From Lysinibacillus sp. 2017 (lineage in GTDB: Bacteria; Bacillota; Bacilli; Bacillales_A; Planococcaceae), in NCBI RefSeq assembly GCF_003073375.1, contig NZ_CP029002.1:2776001-2840000 (forward strand): DNA of 64,000 nucleotides. The letters are read 5' to 3'. This document shows positions 1 to 9,220 of the stretch, in pieces (within the stretch, counting starts at the first letter, position 1; each line of letters starts with the position of its first letter). A model generated the notes under the pieces. That model was given only the letters and a program-made list of their open reading frames with translations, was not told the DNA's origin and did not search any database. Position numbers and translations under genes: made by a program.

Positions 1-286
1 CACCACTGTTACAAAAAAACGCATACGATAACGGTAAATCCCTTACTAATGATGCCGCTAATTGTTCTTGACCCGGACTTTCGAATAAGTTACTAATATG
101 CCAAAGCTTTTCACTTTGTTTTTGAATGGCTTCAACAATAGAAGGATGCGCATGACCTAAACTACAGACGGCAATTCCACTCGTAAAATCTAAATAACGC
201 TTTCCTGTTGTATCAAAAACTTCTGTGCCTTTCCCTTCGACAATGGCGAAAGGTCTTCTTGCGTAATTTTGAAATAATGCACTCAT
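1..286 (-). CDS. argD: Acetylornithine aminotransferase, N-terminal part (cut by window edge)
   Basis: This is the first 95 codons of a class III PLP-dependent aminotransferase; the rest lies beyond base 1. The visible protein starts MSALFQNYARRPFAIVEGKG and continues with the family-typical 'LDFTSGIAV', 'LGHAHP' and 'FFCNSG' stretches. The enzyme transaminates N-acetylglutamate semialdehyde to N2-acetylornithine in cytoplasmic arginine synthesis. Its ATG overlaps the argB stop in an ATGA junction, so it is translationally coupled as the fourth visible gene of argC-argJ-argB-argD. The order matches the B. subtilis argCJBD operon. The PLP-lysine region is outside the window, so the call rests on the N-terminus plus operon context. 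Confidence 0.93.
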   Translation of the reverse strand, partial: MSALFQNYARRPFAIVEGKGTEVFDTTGKRYLDFTSGIAVCSLGHAHPSIVEAIQKQSEKLWHISNLFESPGQEQLAASLVRDLPLSYAFFCNSG

Positions 287-1059
287 TTGACAAGCTCCTC
301 ACTTAGTATAGTTGTACCTGTTAATGTCTCATTGACAATTTGTACGGATGGAATACCCGCTTTCAAGCAATTTAATGCACCTTGCACTTTTGGAATCATA
401 CCTCCATAAATATGCTCTTCATGAATCCATTGTTCTATTTGAGCCCGTGTCACTTCCGTTTGATACGCGTCATTTATGCGAATACCTTCAACATCTGTCA
501 CTAATAATAAGCAGTCTGCACCAACCGCTAATGCAATTTCACTTGCAACGGTATCACCATTAATATTAAGTGCTTGTCCGTCATTTGTCGCCCCTATACA
601 GGCAACTACTGGAACAATTTTTTCTGTCAATAAGGTATCGATTAGCGCTGTATTGACATGTGTTACTTGGCCCACATAACCATATGTCGATTGATCGAGA
701 AATGTACTTTTTAATAATTGTCCATCGAAGCCATTTAAACCAATTGCCAAAATGCCAGCTTCGTTTAACTCATAAACGAGTGCAGGATTTACTTTGCCAA
801 TTAGTGTCGATTGTACAAGCTCAATCATTTCTTCACTTGTTACACGCAATCCATTTACTGTATGTGACTGGATACCTGCTGATGCTAATGCACGATTAAT
901 AGCCGGACCGCCACCATGAGTAATAATTAGTTGAATCCCCTGTGCTTGAAGTGCTTTGAAATTACGAAAGAAGGCCTCATTTAGACCTTCTAATGTACTA
1001 CCTCCAAGCTTGATGACCATTTTACGAGCGGTAGGATGCGTTGATTTGAACGTAGTCAT
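283..1059 (-). CDS. argB: Acetylglutamate kinase
   Basis: This amino acid kinase family protein (258 aa) phosphorylates N-acetylglutamate, the second step of arginine synthesis. The nucleotide-binding motif KLGGSTLEGL is near residues 17-26, 'HGGGPAINRAL' forms the substrate loop, and 'LNINGDTVASEIALAVGAD' plus 'LLLVTDVEGI' are typical of ArgB. The chosen ATG lies 38 bp inside argJ and has a GGGGGTG ribosome binding site; a start at 1020 (MVIKLGG) would remove the overlap but has no clear Shine-Dalgarno. The stop overlaps the argD start. The length agrees with B. subtilis ArgB (about 258 aa). Confidence 0.96.
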   Translation of the reverse strand: MTTFKSTHPTARKMVIKLGGSTLEGLNEAFFRNFKALQAQGIQLIITHGGGPAINRALASAGIQSHTVNGLRVTSEEMIELVQSTLIGKVNPALVYELNEAGILAIGLNGFDGQLLKSTFLDQSTYGYVGQVTHVNTALIDTLLTEKIVPVVACIGATNDGQALNINGDTVASEIALAVGADCLLLVTDVEGIRINDAYQTEVTRAQIEQWIHEEHIYGGMIPKVQGALNCLKAGIPSVQIVNETLTGTTILSEELVK

Positions 1060-2260
1060 AAGTTAAATCACACCCCCATGCAAAGCCATGCCCTTCACCC
1101 ACTTCAAGCGACACATATATTTTCACTTCATGTTGTTTTAATATCTCAATTAACGCTTCTTCTGAAAATTTAATGGGCTCGCCGTTTTCTACCATCGTAG
1201 CACCACCAATTTTTATCGTGATTTTTTCTGGATCAATTGTTGCACCGGAATAACCTACTGCAGCAATAATACGCCCCCAGTTCGCATCACAGCCAAATAC
1301 TGCAGTTTTTACTAATGGTGAACCTACTACTGATTTTGCAATTTTACGTGCTTCTTCATCTGAAATGGCACCGTCGACTTCCACTTCGATTAATTTCGTA
1401 GCCCCTTCTCCGTCACGTGCAATGGATTTTGCTAAATCTTCTGCGACTAGGCGTAATGCTGTGTAGAAATTTTCCCATTCTGGATGTGTTGGAGATAAAA
1501 GATTATTCCCTGCTAAACCATTAGCCATCACGACAACAGTATCATTCGTTGATGTATCCCCGTCGACTGTAATCGAGTTAAATGTACAGTCGGTTACATG
1601 AGATAATGCTTTTTGTAACTCCTCTGAATCAATATTAGCATCAGTCGTAATAAAGCCAAGCATTGTTGCCATATTTGGTTCAATCATCCCTGAGCCCTTT
1701 GCTGTTCCTGATACTAATACTTCCTTTCCATCAATGATTGTCGCATATGTTGTGTTTTTCATAACAGTATCTGTCGTCATAATTGCTTGTGCAAAATCAA
1801 TACCGTTTTCAAGTTTTGAATCTGGGTTTAGAAGATCTATGCCTTTTTTCACAGGCTCCATCTTCATAATTTCACCGATAACACCCGTTGAAGCTACGCC
1901 AACAAGTGTCTCATCAATGCCTAGTTTTTGTGCGGCTAACTTTTGCATTTCATATGCATCTGCCAAACCTTGTTTCCCAGTACATGCGTTAGCATTGCCT
2001 GAATTGACGATCATTGCTTGCATTTTTTTTGTATTATAAACAACTTCTTTTGTCACTTTAATCGGTGCAGCCTGTACAGCATTTGTTGTAAATACACCTG
2101 CTACACTTGCAGGTACTTCACTAATTAAAATCGCTATATCTTTTTTCTTATGCTTAATCCCACAATGTACACCTGCAGCTATAAATCCTTTTGGTGACAC
2201 GATATTTTTACTGGATAGCTTTTTCATTTCAATTACTGTCGTCATCATTAAATCCTCCAT
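1022..2260 (-). CDS. argJ: Bifunctional ornithine acetyltransferase / N-acetylglutamate synthase
   Basis: ArgJ transfers acetyl groups from acetylornithine to glutamate and so recycles acetyl groups in the pathway; the bifunctional form also uses acetyl-CoA. The 412-aa precursor carries the self-cleavage signature 'KGSGMIEPNMATML' near residue 200, where the conserved Thr becomes the nucleophile of the beta chain. The N-terminal 'GFIAAGVHCGIK' and 'VNSGNANACTG' are also typical. The annotated ATG gives a short extra N-terminus (MEDLMMTTVIEMKKL); a later Met is possible. It overlaps argB by 38 bp and follows argC by about 30 bp, so it is part of one transcript. Confidence 0.95.
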   Translation of the reverse strand: MEDLMMTTVIEMKKLSSKNIVSPKGFIAAGVHCGIKHKKKDIAILISEVPASVAGVFTTNAVQAAPIKVTKEVVYNTKKMQAMIVNSGNANACTGKQGLADAYEMQKLAAQKLGIDETLVGVASTGVIGEIMKMEPVKKGIDLLNPDSKLENGIDFAQAIMTTDTVMKNTTYATIIDGKEVLVSGTAKGSGMIEPNMATMLGFITTDANIDSEELQKALSHVTDCTFNSITVDGDTSTNDTVVVMANGLAGNNLLSPTHPEWENFYTALRLVAEDLAKSIARDGEGATKLIEVEVDGAISDEEARKIAKSVVGSPLVKTAVFGCDANWGRIIAAVGYSGATIDPEKITIKIGGATMVENGEPIKFSEEALIEILKQHEVKIYVSLEVGEGHGFAWGCDLTYDYVQINASYRS

Positions 2261-2291
2261 TTTCTTGTTAATACTCTATCAATCAATCATT

Positions 2292-3326
2292 TTATACAAA
2301 ATAAGGCAAAATATGTAACCCTGTTTGCTGTGGATACCCAAACTGTACATTCATATTTTGAATGGCTTGACCAGCGGCTCCCTTAACTAAATTATCGATA
2401 ACGCCAACAATCGTTGCGCGGTTTGTTCGTTCATCAAGCTTTACATATATGTCGCAGTAGTTTGAACCTTTCACCCGATTCGTTCCAACCGACGATGCTT
2501 CTTGTATGACACGTACAAAAGGATTACTTGCATAAGTATCTACTAAGCATGTGACTAATTGCTGCTGCGTCACGCCTTGTGTAACCTGTGCGTAAGAGGT
2601 CGCTAATATGCCGCGCGTCATTGGTACAAGATGGGTATTAAAGGTGATTTTTGTATCCACATGCGCAAACATCGAAATTGCCTGTTCAATTTCCGGGATA
2701 TGTTGGTGCTCATTCATCTTATAGATAGAAAGACTTTCATTCGCCTCGCTGTAATGTGTGCTTTGTGAGGGCTTATTGCCAGCGCCTGATATTCCACTTT
2801 TCGCATCAATCACTAAAAAACTTGGATCAATTAACTTTTCTTTTATTAAAGGTAATAGTGAGAGTAATACTGCCGTTGGATAACAGCCAGGGTTTGCAAT
2901 AAGCTCTGCACCGTGAATGGCTTGCTCATTCCACTCTGTTAAACCATACACACTTTTATCAATGGCCTCTTTAGGGGCAGCTTTTTTTTTATACCAAGTT
3001 TCATAGCTGGCTAAGTTCTTTAACCTGAAATCACCAGATAAATCGATCAACTTCGGTCCCATTCCTAATAATGGTGGGAATAAGCTACTTGAAACTCCTG
3101 AAGGTGTACTTGAAAACACAACATCATAGTTTGCTAACTTATCGTAGTCAATCTTTTGCAAGGGCTGATCATATAAATCGACTAAATGTGGGAATTTATG
3201 CGAGAAGTTCAACCCTTCTTCTGACGATGTGAATAGTCCTACTTGCGTTACTTCTTTATGATTATGCAACAATCGAATTAATTCTAATCCGCCGTAACCT
3301 GTTGCCCCGATAATACCTACTTTCAT
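2292..3326 (-). CDS. argC: N-acetyl-gamma-glutamyl-phosphate reductase
   Basis: This NADPH-dependent reductase of acetylglutamyl phosphate is the first gene of the operon. The start at 3326 is chosen because AAGAGGTG lies 5 bp upstream and the protein then begins MKVGIIGATGYGG, the Rossmann motif; 344 aa matches the usual length. The catalytic cysteine lies in 'NPGCYPTAVL'. 'LSGDFRL' and 'HQHIPEIEQ' are also family signatures. It is expressed from the promoter at 3401-3429 and is probably repressed by ArgR when arginine is present. Confidence 0.96.
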   Translation of the reverse strand: MKVGIIGATGYGGLELIRLLHNHKEVTQVGLFTSSEEGLNFSHKFPHLVDLYDQPLQKIDYDKLANYDVVFSSTPSGVSSSLFPPLLGMGPKLIDLSGDFRLKNLASYETWYKKKAAPKEAIDKSVYGLTEWNEQAIHGAELIANPGCYPTAVLLSLLPLIKEKLIDPSFLVIDAKSGISGAGNKPSQSTHYSEANESLSIYKMNEHQHIPEIEQAISMFAHVDTKITFNTHLVPMTRGILATSYAQVTQGVTQQQLVTCLVDTYASNPFVRVIQEASSVGTNRVKGSNYCDIYVKLDERTNRATIVGVIDNLVKGAAGQAIQNMNVQFGYPQQTGLHILPYFV

Positions 3327-3400
3327 CTTATCACCTCTTAAATTCTGATATTTCATCATCGTACTTTTTGAATTTCATATTATTTATTAAGATAAAAATA

Positions 3401-3429
3401 AGTATAATTATGAATATTTATTTAGTCAA
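3401..3429 (-). promoter_or_regulatory. argCJBD promoter with ArgR-box-like operator in the spacer
   Basis: Read on the minus strand there is TTGACT (3424-3429), a 17-bp spacer, then TATACT (3401-3406), a near-consensus sigma-A promoter about 75 bp before the argC start. The spacer holds TGAATATTTATTTA (3411-3424, plus strand), which matches 12 of 14 positions of the general ARG box TGAATAATTATTCA. Repressor binding there would occlude RNA polymerase. The rest of 3327-3635 is AT-rich with no other gene. Confidence 0.75.
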
Positions 3430-3601
3430 CTGTATTTTTATATAAAAACAAATTATTCTGATTTCAATTGTCGCTTTTTAGTTATTACTAAATCATGCTA
3501 CTATTTCATAGGTTAAATCTTATTACAAATTTAAGATTTTCAAATTTCTAACAATTTAGTTATTTTCGGTTAATATCAGCGTATTTTCGCATAAAATACT
3601 G

Positions 3602-3628
3602 TATAATAGAAATATCATAATCAGGTGG
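3602..3628 (+). promoter_or_regulatory. acuABC -10 element and ribosome binding site
   Basis: TATAAT at 3602-3607 is a consensus -10, but no convincing -35 hexamer sits 16-18 bp upstream, so the promoter may depend on an activator. AGGTGG at 3623-3628 is the Shine-Dalgarno that selects the ATG at 3636 rather than the GTG at 3630. Confidence 0.45.
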
Positions 3629-3635
3629 TGTGAAT

Positions 3636-4268
3636 ATGAAACACGTGAAAAAATATTACAGTATTGAATTTGAAACAAGGCATGGTAATACAATTGTTGA
3701 AGGGCCTGTTCCTTCTGAAAAATTAGCTACATATACCTTGCATGAAGACTTAAAGGCGTTTCGACCTTCTCACCAACAACATGAAGCACTTATCAATATT
3801 GCAAAATTAGAGGAAGGACGAATCATTTTAATCCGTCAAGAGAACCTTGTCGTCGGTTATGTTACGTATCTTTATCCAGATCCATTAGAACGTTGGTCTG
3901 AGGACCGCATTCCAAATATGATCGAACTTGGTGCAATTGAAGTTATCCCTGCTTACCGAGGAACTGGTACAGGTAAAAAGCTAATTGAAGTGTCGTTTAT
4001 GGATGATGCGATGGAAGATTATTTAGTTATTACAACTGAATATTATTGGCATTGGGATTTAAAGGGAACAGGTTTAACTGTGTGGGATTACCGAAATATG
4101 ATGGAACGAATGATGAAGTCCGCTAATTTTGAATATTACGCGACCGACGATCCAGAGATTACGTCACATCCTGCAAATTGTTTAATGGCACGTATTGGTT
4201 CACGCGTTCAGGCTGATACACTTGAACGATTTGACAGACTTCGATTTAGAAGTCGATTCATGTATTAA
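3636..4268 (+). CDS. acuA: Acetoin utilization protein AcuA (GNAT protein acetyltransferase)
   Basis: AcuA acetylates a catalytic lysine of acetyl-CoA synthetase AcsA and switches it off (known for B. subtilis). This 210-aa protein has the B. subtilis length. The GNAT acetyl-CoA loop is visible as 'AYRGTGTGKKLIE' after 'IELGAIEVIP'. The ATG at 3636 has AGGTGG 7 bp upstream. It is followed 25 bp later by acuB and then acuC, the deacetylase, so writer and eraser are in one operon. ccpA lies just downstream, as in relatives where acu genes are carbon-regulated. I saw no clear cre site in this promoter. Confidence 0.93.
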   Translation: MKHVKKYYSIEFETRHGNTIVEGPVPSEKLATYTLHEDLKAFRPSHQQHEALINIAKLEEGRIILIRQENLVVGYVTYLYPDPLERWSEDRIPNMIELGAIEVIPAYRGTGTGKKLIEVSFMDDAMEDYLVITTEYYWHWDLKGTGLTVWDYRNMMERMMKSANFEYYATDDPEITSHPANCLMARIGSRVQADTLERFDRLRFRSRFMY

Positions 4269-4293
4269 TTCTTATCACAAAGGGGATTGAAAA

Positions 4294-4941
4294 ATGATTG
4301 TCGAACAAATAATGAACACCGAATTACATAAACTTCTTCCAGAAAATACAGTACGTGATGCAGTACACCTCATGCGAGATAAAAAGATTCGTCACGTTCC
4401 TATAGTAAATAAAGACAATGTGATCGTTGGCATTGTAACAGAACACGATATTAAAAATGCATTGCCTTCTTCGTTGCGCGATGAGCCAAACTCGACTGTT
4501 TATGACGCGTCAATTGAAAGTATTATGACAAAAAATCCAATTGTCGGACACCCTTTAGACTTTGTCGAAGAAATCGCATTAACTGTTTACGAATCAAAAA
4601 TTAGTTGCATTCCGATTGTTTCAGTAGGAGAACTTGTGGGCATTGTCACAACCTCTGATTTACTCTATACGTATATTGAATTAACTGGAACACATCAACC
4701 TAGTTCAAAAGTTGATATCCGTGTAGCCGACCGACCTGGAATGCTTTATGAAATCACAAAAATATTCTATGATAATCACGCCAATATTTTAAATATCCTC
4801 ATTTATCCAGATGGTGAAAATGAGAAATCTCGTATTTTAAGTGTCCGTTTACAAGTAATTAATCCATTAAGTATTATCGAAGACTTGCGCCAACAGGGCT
4901 ATGACGTCCTATGGCCAAACTTACCCGGCGTAATTCTATGA
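4294..4941 (+). CDS. acuB: AcuB, CBS-domain and ACT-domain protein
   Basis: The 215-aa protein has two CBS motifs in its N-terminal half ('VRDAVHLMRDKKIRHVPIVN' and 'EEIALTVYESKISCIPIVS') and an ACT-like C-terminal half starting near 'VDIRVADRPGMLYEITKIFYD'. CBS pairs bind adenosine nucleotides and ACT domains bind amino acids, so a sensory role in the acetyl-CoA synthetase control system is likely; its biochemical job is not established. An AAAGGGG ribosome site precedes the ATG. The stop overlaps the acuC start (ATGA), which supports coupled translation. Confidence 0.92.
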   Translation: MIVEQIMNTELHKLLPENTVRDAVHLMRDKKIRHVPIVNKDNVIVGIVTEHDIKNALPSSLRDEPNSTVYDASIESIMTKNPIVGHPLDFVEEIALTVYESKISCIPIVSVGELVGIVTTSDLLYTYIELTGTHQPSSKVDIRVADRPGMLYEITKIFYDNHANILNILIYPDGENEKSRILSVRLQVINPLSIIEDLRQQGYDVLWPNLPGVIL

Positions 4942-6101
4942 AAAAAGCCGTTTTTATCTATTCGCCAGATCAACTTAATTACAAATTTTCGGACACACAC
5001 CCCTTTAATCATAAACGATTACACTTAACAATCGATTTACTCAAAAATATTGGTGCACTAACAGACGACAATATTGTCCCAGCACGTATGGCAACGGATG
5101 AAGAAATTGCATTAGCACATGATCCTAAATATATTGAAATGGTAAAAATGGCTGGTCATGGGGAATTAACGCAGCAACAAGGAGAGCCTTATGGAATTGG
5201 AACAGAAGACACACCTATGTTTCCAAATATGCATGAAGCAAGCGCTCTACTTGTTGGCGGTACATTACAGGCTGTTGATTATGTTTTACAAGGTAAAGCC
5301 GAGCATGCACTCAATTTAGGTGGTGGTTTACATCATGGTTTCCGAGGACGAGCTTCAGGATTTTGTATTTACAATGACAGCAGCGTCGCCATTAAATATA
5401 TTCAACAAAAATATGGTCTTCGGGTGTTATATGTAGACACGGATGCCCATCACGGAGATGGTGTTCAATGGTCATTTTATGATGATCCTAATGTGTGCAC
5501 ATTATCCATCCATGAAACTGGGCGTTATTTATTCCCTGGAACAGGTAATATTACAGAACGTGGAAATGGTGCAGGCTATGGTACTTCTTTTAACTTCCCG
5601 ATTGATGCCTTTACAGAAGATGAAAGCTTTTTAGATGTATACGAACAGTCAATGCGTGAAGTATTTGAATTTTTCAAGCCAGATGTCGTGTTAACTCAAA
5701 ATGGTGCGGATGCCCATTATTTTGACCCATTAACACATCTGTATGGTACCATGAATATTTATAAAGAAATTCCGAAACTCGCGCATAAACTTGCCCATGA
5801 ATATTGTAATGGCCGCTGGATTGCTGTTGGTGGAGGCGGTTATGATATTTGGCGTGTTGTACCGCGTGCTTGGTCCTTTATTTGGACAGAAATGACTGAT
5901 CAACAAGCGCCAACAGGACCGTTACCACAAGATTGGCTAGATAAGTGGCAACCTCAATCACCCGTTCCATTTATTCCAACATGGGAAGATCCAACTTCTT
6001 TATATGAGGAAATTCCACGTAAAGCAGAAATTCAAGAAAAAAATGCACAAATGCTTGAAAAGGCGTTACATATGGTTCGAACAGAAAAAAATAATTCTTA
6101 A
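4938..6101 (+). CDS. acuC: AcuC, histone-deacetylase-family protein deacetylase
   Basis: AcuC removes the acetyl group that AcuA puts on acetyl-CoA synthetase. The HDAC fold is marked by 'GGGLHHGFRGRASGFCIYND' and the zinc-ligand stretch 'YVDTDAHHGDGVQWSFYDD'; 'QNGADAHYFDPLTHL' supplies further active-site residues. The start at 4938 overlaps the acuB stop by 4 bp and gives 387 aa, the same as B. subtilis AcuC. A longer in-frame extension upstream lies inside acuB and is rejected. Confidence 0.94.
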   Translation: MKKAVFIYSPDQLNYKFSDTHPFNHKRLHLTIDLLKNIGALTDDNIVPARMATDEEIALAHDPKYIEMVKMAGHGELTQQQGEPYGIGTEDTPMFPNMHEASALLVGGTLQAVDYVLQGKAEHALNLGGGLHHGFRGRASGFCIYNDSSVAIKYIQQKYGLRVLYVDTDAHHGDGVQWSFYDDPNVCTLSIHETGRYLFPGTGNITERGNGAGYGTSFNFPIDAFTEDESFLDVYEQSMREVFEFFKPDVVLTQNGADAHYFDPLTHLYGTMNIYKEIPKLAHKLAHEYCNGRWIAVGGGGYDIWRVVPRAWSFIWTEMTDQQAPTGPLPQDWLDKWQPQSPVPFIPTWEDPTSLYEEIPRKAEIQEKNAQMLEKALHMVRTEKNNS

Positions 6102-6221
6102 TTTTTCTATACAATATTTCGTCATAAGATTATATAGTTTTTTACAAAAGTCTAAGAAAGGCTCCAAAAACACATTCTATGTAATATAATGGTTATATTA
6201 TATTTATTTGGAGGTATTTAA

Positions 6222-6635
6222 ATGTATAAACATATTTTACTTGCTGTAGACGGTTCTGAAAATTCATTGCGTGCAGCACAAGATGCAGTAAAAATTGCTT
6301 CACAAGAAACCGTAATCGAATTAATTTCTGTTATTCCAACAGAAGGGATTACTACTGAATTAAAGCATGCGGATACACTTGATAATGTCGAAGCTGAGTA
6401 TCGCAAAAAAATTATGAGTGAAATAGCGCTCGTTAATGAAAAACATTCGAACGTAAAAGTAACAATGGAACACGGTCCAGCGGGTCGTATCATTTCAAAC
6501 TATGCGAATAATAACGGTGTAGATTTAGTTGTTATTGGTTGCCGTGGCTTAAATCCAATGCAAGAAATGGTATTTGGTAGCGTTAGTACGTATGTAACGA
6601 AAAATGCAAATTGCTCAACTTTATTAGTAAAATAA
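6222..6635 (+). CDS. Universal stress protein, UspA family
   Basis: The 137-aa protein has the Usp ATP-binding signature at its C-terminus: 'GCRGLNPMQEMVFGSVSTYV' fits G-2X-G-9X-G-(S/T). The N-terminal 'ILLAVDGSENSLRAA' is also typical, so it probably binds ATP. GGAGG lies 9 bp before the ATG. It is a single-gene unit between acuC and a bidirectional terminator. Which stress it answers to cannot be told from sequence. Confidence 0.9.
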   Translation: MYKHILLAVDGSENSLRAAQDAVKIASQETVIELISVIPTEGITTELKHADTLDNVEAEYRKKIMSEIALVNEKHSNVKVTMEHGPAGRIISNYANNNGVDLVVIGCRGLNPMQEMVFGSVSTYVTKNANCSTLLVK

Positions 6636-6648
6636 ATTATTAACATAT

Positions 6649-6684
6649 GAAAACGCCATTTCCTAAAAGGAAAATGGCGTTTTC
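6649..6684. terminator. Bidirectional terminator between usp and ccpA
   Basis: GAAAACGCCATTTCCT (6649-6664) pairs with AGGAAAATGGCGTTTTC around a tiny loop, with A-runs on one side and T-runs on the other. It can stop both the usp transcript and the convergent ccpA transcript. Confidence 0.85.
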
Positions 6685-6688
6685 ATTA

Positions 6689-7687
6689 TTATTTACTCGA
6701 ATCTCTCAATTCAATACGATGTGGTAAAATAACACTTTGTTTTTCTACCTCTTCTTTATTCATGTATTTCGTCAATAAGCGCATCGCTACAGCACCGATA
6801 TCATATAGAGGTAACACAACGCTTGTCAATTGTGGACGTACCATTCGTGCTAATTTTGAATTTTCAAAGCTAATCACTTCTACATCTTCTGGCACGCTTT
6901 TACCACTATCTTGAACACCATGAACAATTCCAAGAGCTAATTCATCATTACCTACGAAAATAGCAGTTGGCGGCTCTTGTAATTCACCTAATGTTGTCCA
7001 ACTTTCTATGCCGTCATCATAAGAACCATCCCCTGGAACGATTAGTGCTTCATCTACTTCAATGCTTGCTTGCTGCAATGCATCCTTATATGCGTTTAAT
7101 TTATGTTGTCCATTCACTGTATATTGTAATGGTCCCGAAACGAACGCAATACGCTTATGACCCTTGTTAACAAATTGCTGAATGGCCTCAAGTGTTGCTG
7201 TGTAATAATCAATATTTACGGAAGCCACTTTTTCAGTTGCACTTACTGAGCCTGCTAGAACAATTGGTACGGGACATGCTTCAACCGCACGTTGGATATT
7301 TTCCGTAACTTCTTCACTCATCATCACGATACCATCCACTTGTTTCCCAAGCATCGTATCAAGTAATGTTAACTCTTTTTCTTCATTTTGATCACTGTTC
7401 GCTAAAATAATATTATAGCGATACATAGTCGCAATATCTTCAATACCACGCGCTAGCTCAGCATTTAAATTATTCGAAATATCAGGGATGATGACTCCTA
7501 CTGATGTTGTTTTTTTACTCGCTAAACCACGTGCTACAGCATTTGGTCGGTATTCAAGTCTTTCGATGACTTCTAATACCTTTTTTCTCGTTGTTGGCTT
7601 TACATTTTGGTTACCATTCACTACACGTGATACTGTTGCCATCGATACATTTGCCTCACGCGCAACATCATAAATTGTGACAGTCAA
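6689..7687 (-). CDS. ccpA: Catabolite control protein A
   Basis: This LacI-family master regulator of carbon catabolite control binds cre sites together with HPr-Ser46-P. Residues 4-60 form the HTH and hinge ('[21 protein letters not shown]', '[17 protein letters not shown]'); the remainder is the periplasmic-binding-protein-like effector domain. It aligns closely over its whole 332 aa with B. subtilis CcpA as I recall it. The start is TTG at 7687, supported by GGGGGAG 6 bp upstream; no ATG fits the conserved N-terminus. The aroA gene lies upstream, the same order as in Bacillus. Confidence 0.96.
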   Translation of the reverse strand: MTVTIYDVAREANVSMATVSRVVNGNQNVKPTTRKKVLEVIERLEYRPNAVARGLASKKTTSVGVIIPDISNNLNAELARGIEDIATMYRYNIILANSDQNEEKELTLLDTMLGKQVDGIVMMSEEVTENIQRAVEACPVPIVLAGSVSATEKVASVNIDYYTATLEAIQQFVNKGHKRIAFVSGPLQYTVNGQHKLNAYKDALQQASIEVDEALIVPGDGSYDDGIESWTTLGELQEPPTAIFVGNDELALGIVHGVQDSGKSVPEDVEVISFENSKLARMVRPQLTSVVLPLYDIGAVAMRLLTKYMNKEEVEKQSVILPHRIELRDSSK

Positions 7688-7869
7688 AAAATCTCCCCCT
7701 TTTCATTGTTCATTCGTCTACACAATTTCTAAATAACTAATTCGGATTTCCGAATTTATGTATAACCTAATGATATAATACTTTCATTTCCATTTTCAAT
7801 CTTAAACCGAGTGAATCACTCGAATTTTCGTAAATTCAATAAAAATTCATAGTTCAGACGTATTTTTTT

Positions 7870-7904
7870 ATAAAAAAGGGCGCTATCTAATGGATAGCAC
7901 CCTT
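7870..7904 (-). terminator. Terminator of the DAHP synthase gene
   Basis: On the minus strand GGGTGCTATC pairs with GATAGCGCCC (7878-7902) and is followed by TTTTTTA. It lies 55 bp after the aroA stop and separates aroA from ccpA. Confidence 0.85.
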
Positions 7905-7958
7905 CTTTATTACTTATTTGAGCCATTTATGCGTGTTTAACTTAAGGAGTCGGATTAA

Positions 7959-9044
7959 TTATTTTGATACTTCATATTGCTTCATGAATTTTAAAATTTC
8001 ATCATAGAAAGCATTGAAAGTTGGAATATCCATTTGTTGTTGTTGATCAGATAATGCAATTGATGGATCTGGATGAACCTCTGCCATTACCCCATCTGCA
8101 CCAATAGCAATTGCTGCTTTCGCACAAGGTAATAATAAATCACGGCGACCTGTAGAATGTGTTACGTCTACCATGACTGGTAAGTGTGTTTCTTGTTTTA
8201 AAATTGGTACAGCTGAAATGTCTAATGTGTTACGCGTTGCTCTTTCGTACGTACGAATACCACGCTCACAAAGGATAATGTTTTCATTTCCTTTTGACAT
8301 AATGTATTCCGCTGCATGAATGAATTCATCAATTGTTGCTGCTAAACCACGTTTTAATAGCACTGGTTTGTTTGTTGCACCTGCTGCTTTTAATAATTCG
8401 AAGTTTTGCATATTACGTGCACCGATTTGAATGACATCGATATAATCTAGTGCGTGATCTAAATCAGATGGCGTTACGATTTCTGTAATAACACCTAATC
8501 CGTATTCTTTTGAAACTTCTTTTAATATCTTTAAGCCCTCTAAGCCAAGGCCTTGGAAATCATAAGGTGACGTACGCGGTTTGTATGCACCGCCACGAAT
8601 TAATTTTAAGCCTTTTTCTTGAATAGAAGCCGCTACAGCAGCTACTTGTTCGTATGATTCTACTGCGCAAGGCCCGAATACAAATGAAGGTGCCCCTGAA
8701 CCAATTAGTTCATTATTAACATTAATGACAGTATCTTCTGACTTTTTCTTGCGTGAAACGAGTAATTCCTTTTTCTTTTCAGCTTCTAGTTGTTTTAAAG
8801 CCGTTTTGAAGATTTGTTTGAAAATAAAATCAACCGTCATTTGATTTAAAGGTCCATTATTATTTTTTTGGATTAAATCAAGCATGTGACGTTCACGTAA
8901 TGGATCATAACGATTTACACCTTGCTTTTCTTTGATTTTACCAATTTCTTCTACGACTGTAGCACGTTCATTAATTAAACGTAAAATGTCTAAGTTTAAG
9001 CTATCAATCTGGCTACGTAAGCTTTCTAAATCTTGTTGACTCAT
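7959..9044 (-). CDS. aroA: Bifunctional chorismate mutase / 3-deoxy-7-phosphoheptulonate synthase
   Basis: The 361-aa protein has an AroQ-type chorismate mutase at residues 1-90 ('[20 protein letters not shown]') and a KDO8PS-like DAHP synthase from about 110 ('GPCAVES', '[16 protein letters not shown]', 'LLKRGL', 'DVTHSTG'). It starts the shikimate pathway; in Bacillus the mutase domain provides feedback inhibition by chorismate and prephenate. The start at 9044 has AGAGGGGA about 10 bp upstream and gives the B. subtilis length (about 358 aa); the longer in-frame reading lacks a ribosome site. B. subtilis calls this gene aroA (aroG elsewhere). Confidence 0.95.
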   Translation of the reverse strand: MSQQDLESLRSQIDSLNLDILRLINERATVVEEIGKIKEKQGVNRYDPLRERHMLDLIQKNNNGPLNQMTVDFIFKQIFKTALKQLEAEKKKELLVSRKKKSEDTVINVNNELIGSGAPSFVFGPCAVESYEQVAAVAASIQEKGLKLIRGGAYKPRTSPYDFQGLGLEGLKILKEVSKEYGLGVITEIVTPSDLDHALDYIDVIQIGARNMQNFELLKAAGATNKPVLLKRGLAATIDEFIHAAEYIMSKGNENIILCERGIRTYERATRNTLDISAVPILKQETHLPVMVDVTHSTGRRDLLLPCAKAAIAIGADGVMAEVHPDPSIALSDQQQQMDIPTFNAFYDEILKFMKQYEVSK

Positions 9045-9205
9045 TCTCTTGTTCCCCTCTTCCTTGTACCCGGCACTTTCAGATAAATTAAAAGTATGAT
9101 ACATTTTTAAGTAATAATCCTATTATAATCAACTAACGAAAGAATGTCACGCATTTTTAATTTAGCGCTTCAACTCGCTAAAGTATATTGTAATAATGAA
9201 TTGAA

Positions 9206-9219
9206 AGGAAGCGTTTTCA
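9206..9219. promoter_or_regulatory. Possible cre (CcpA) site over the ribosome binding site of the FtsA-like gene
   Basis: AGGAAGCGTTTTCA matches all but the first position of the cre consensus TGNAANCGNWWNCA. It covers the Shine-Dalgarno and ends one base before the ATG, where CcpA binding would block transcription. The ccpA gene is 1.5 kb away. One motif match only, so weak evidence. Confidence 0.3.
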
Positions 9220-9220
9220 A

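Noticed and set aside
3480..3635. cre site for CcpA before acuA
   Set aside because: No 14-mer in this stretch comes near TGNAANCGNWWNCA in either direction; the GCGAAAATACGC motif is spaced wrongly.
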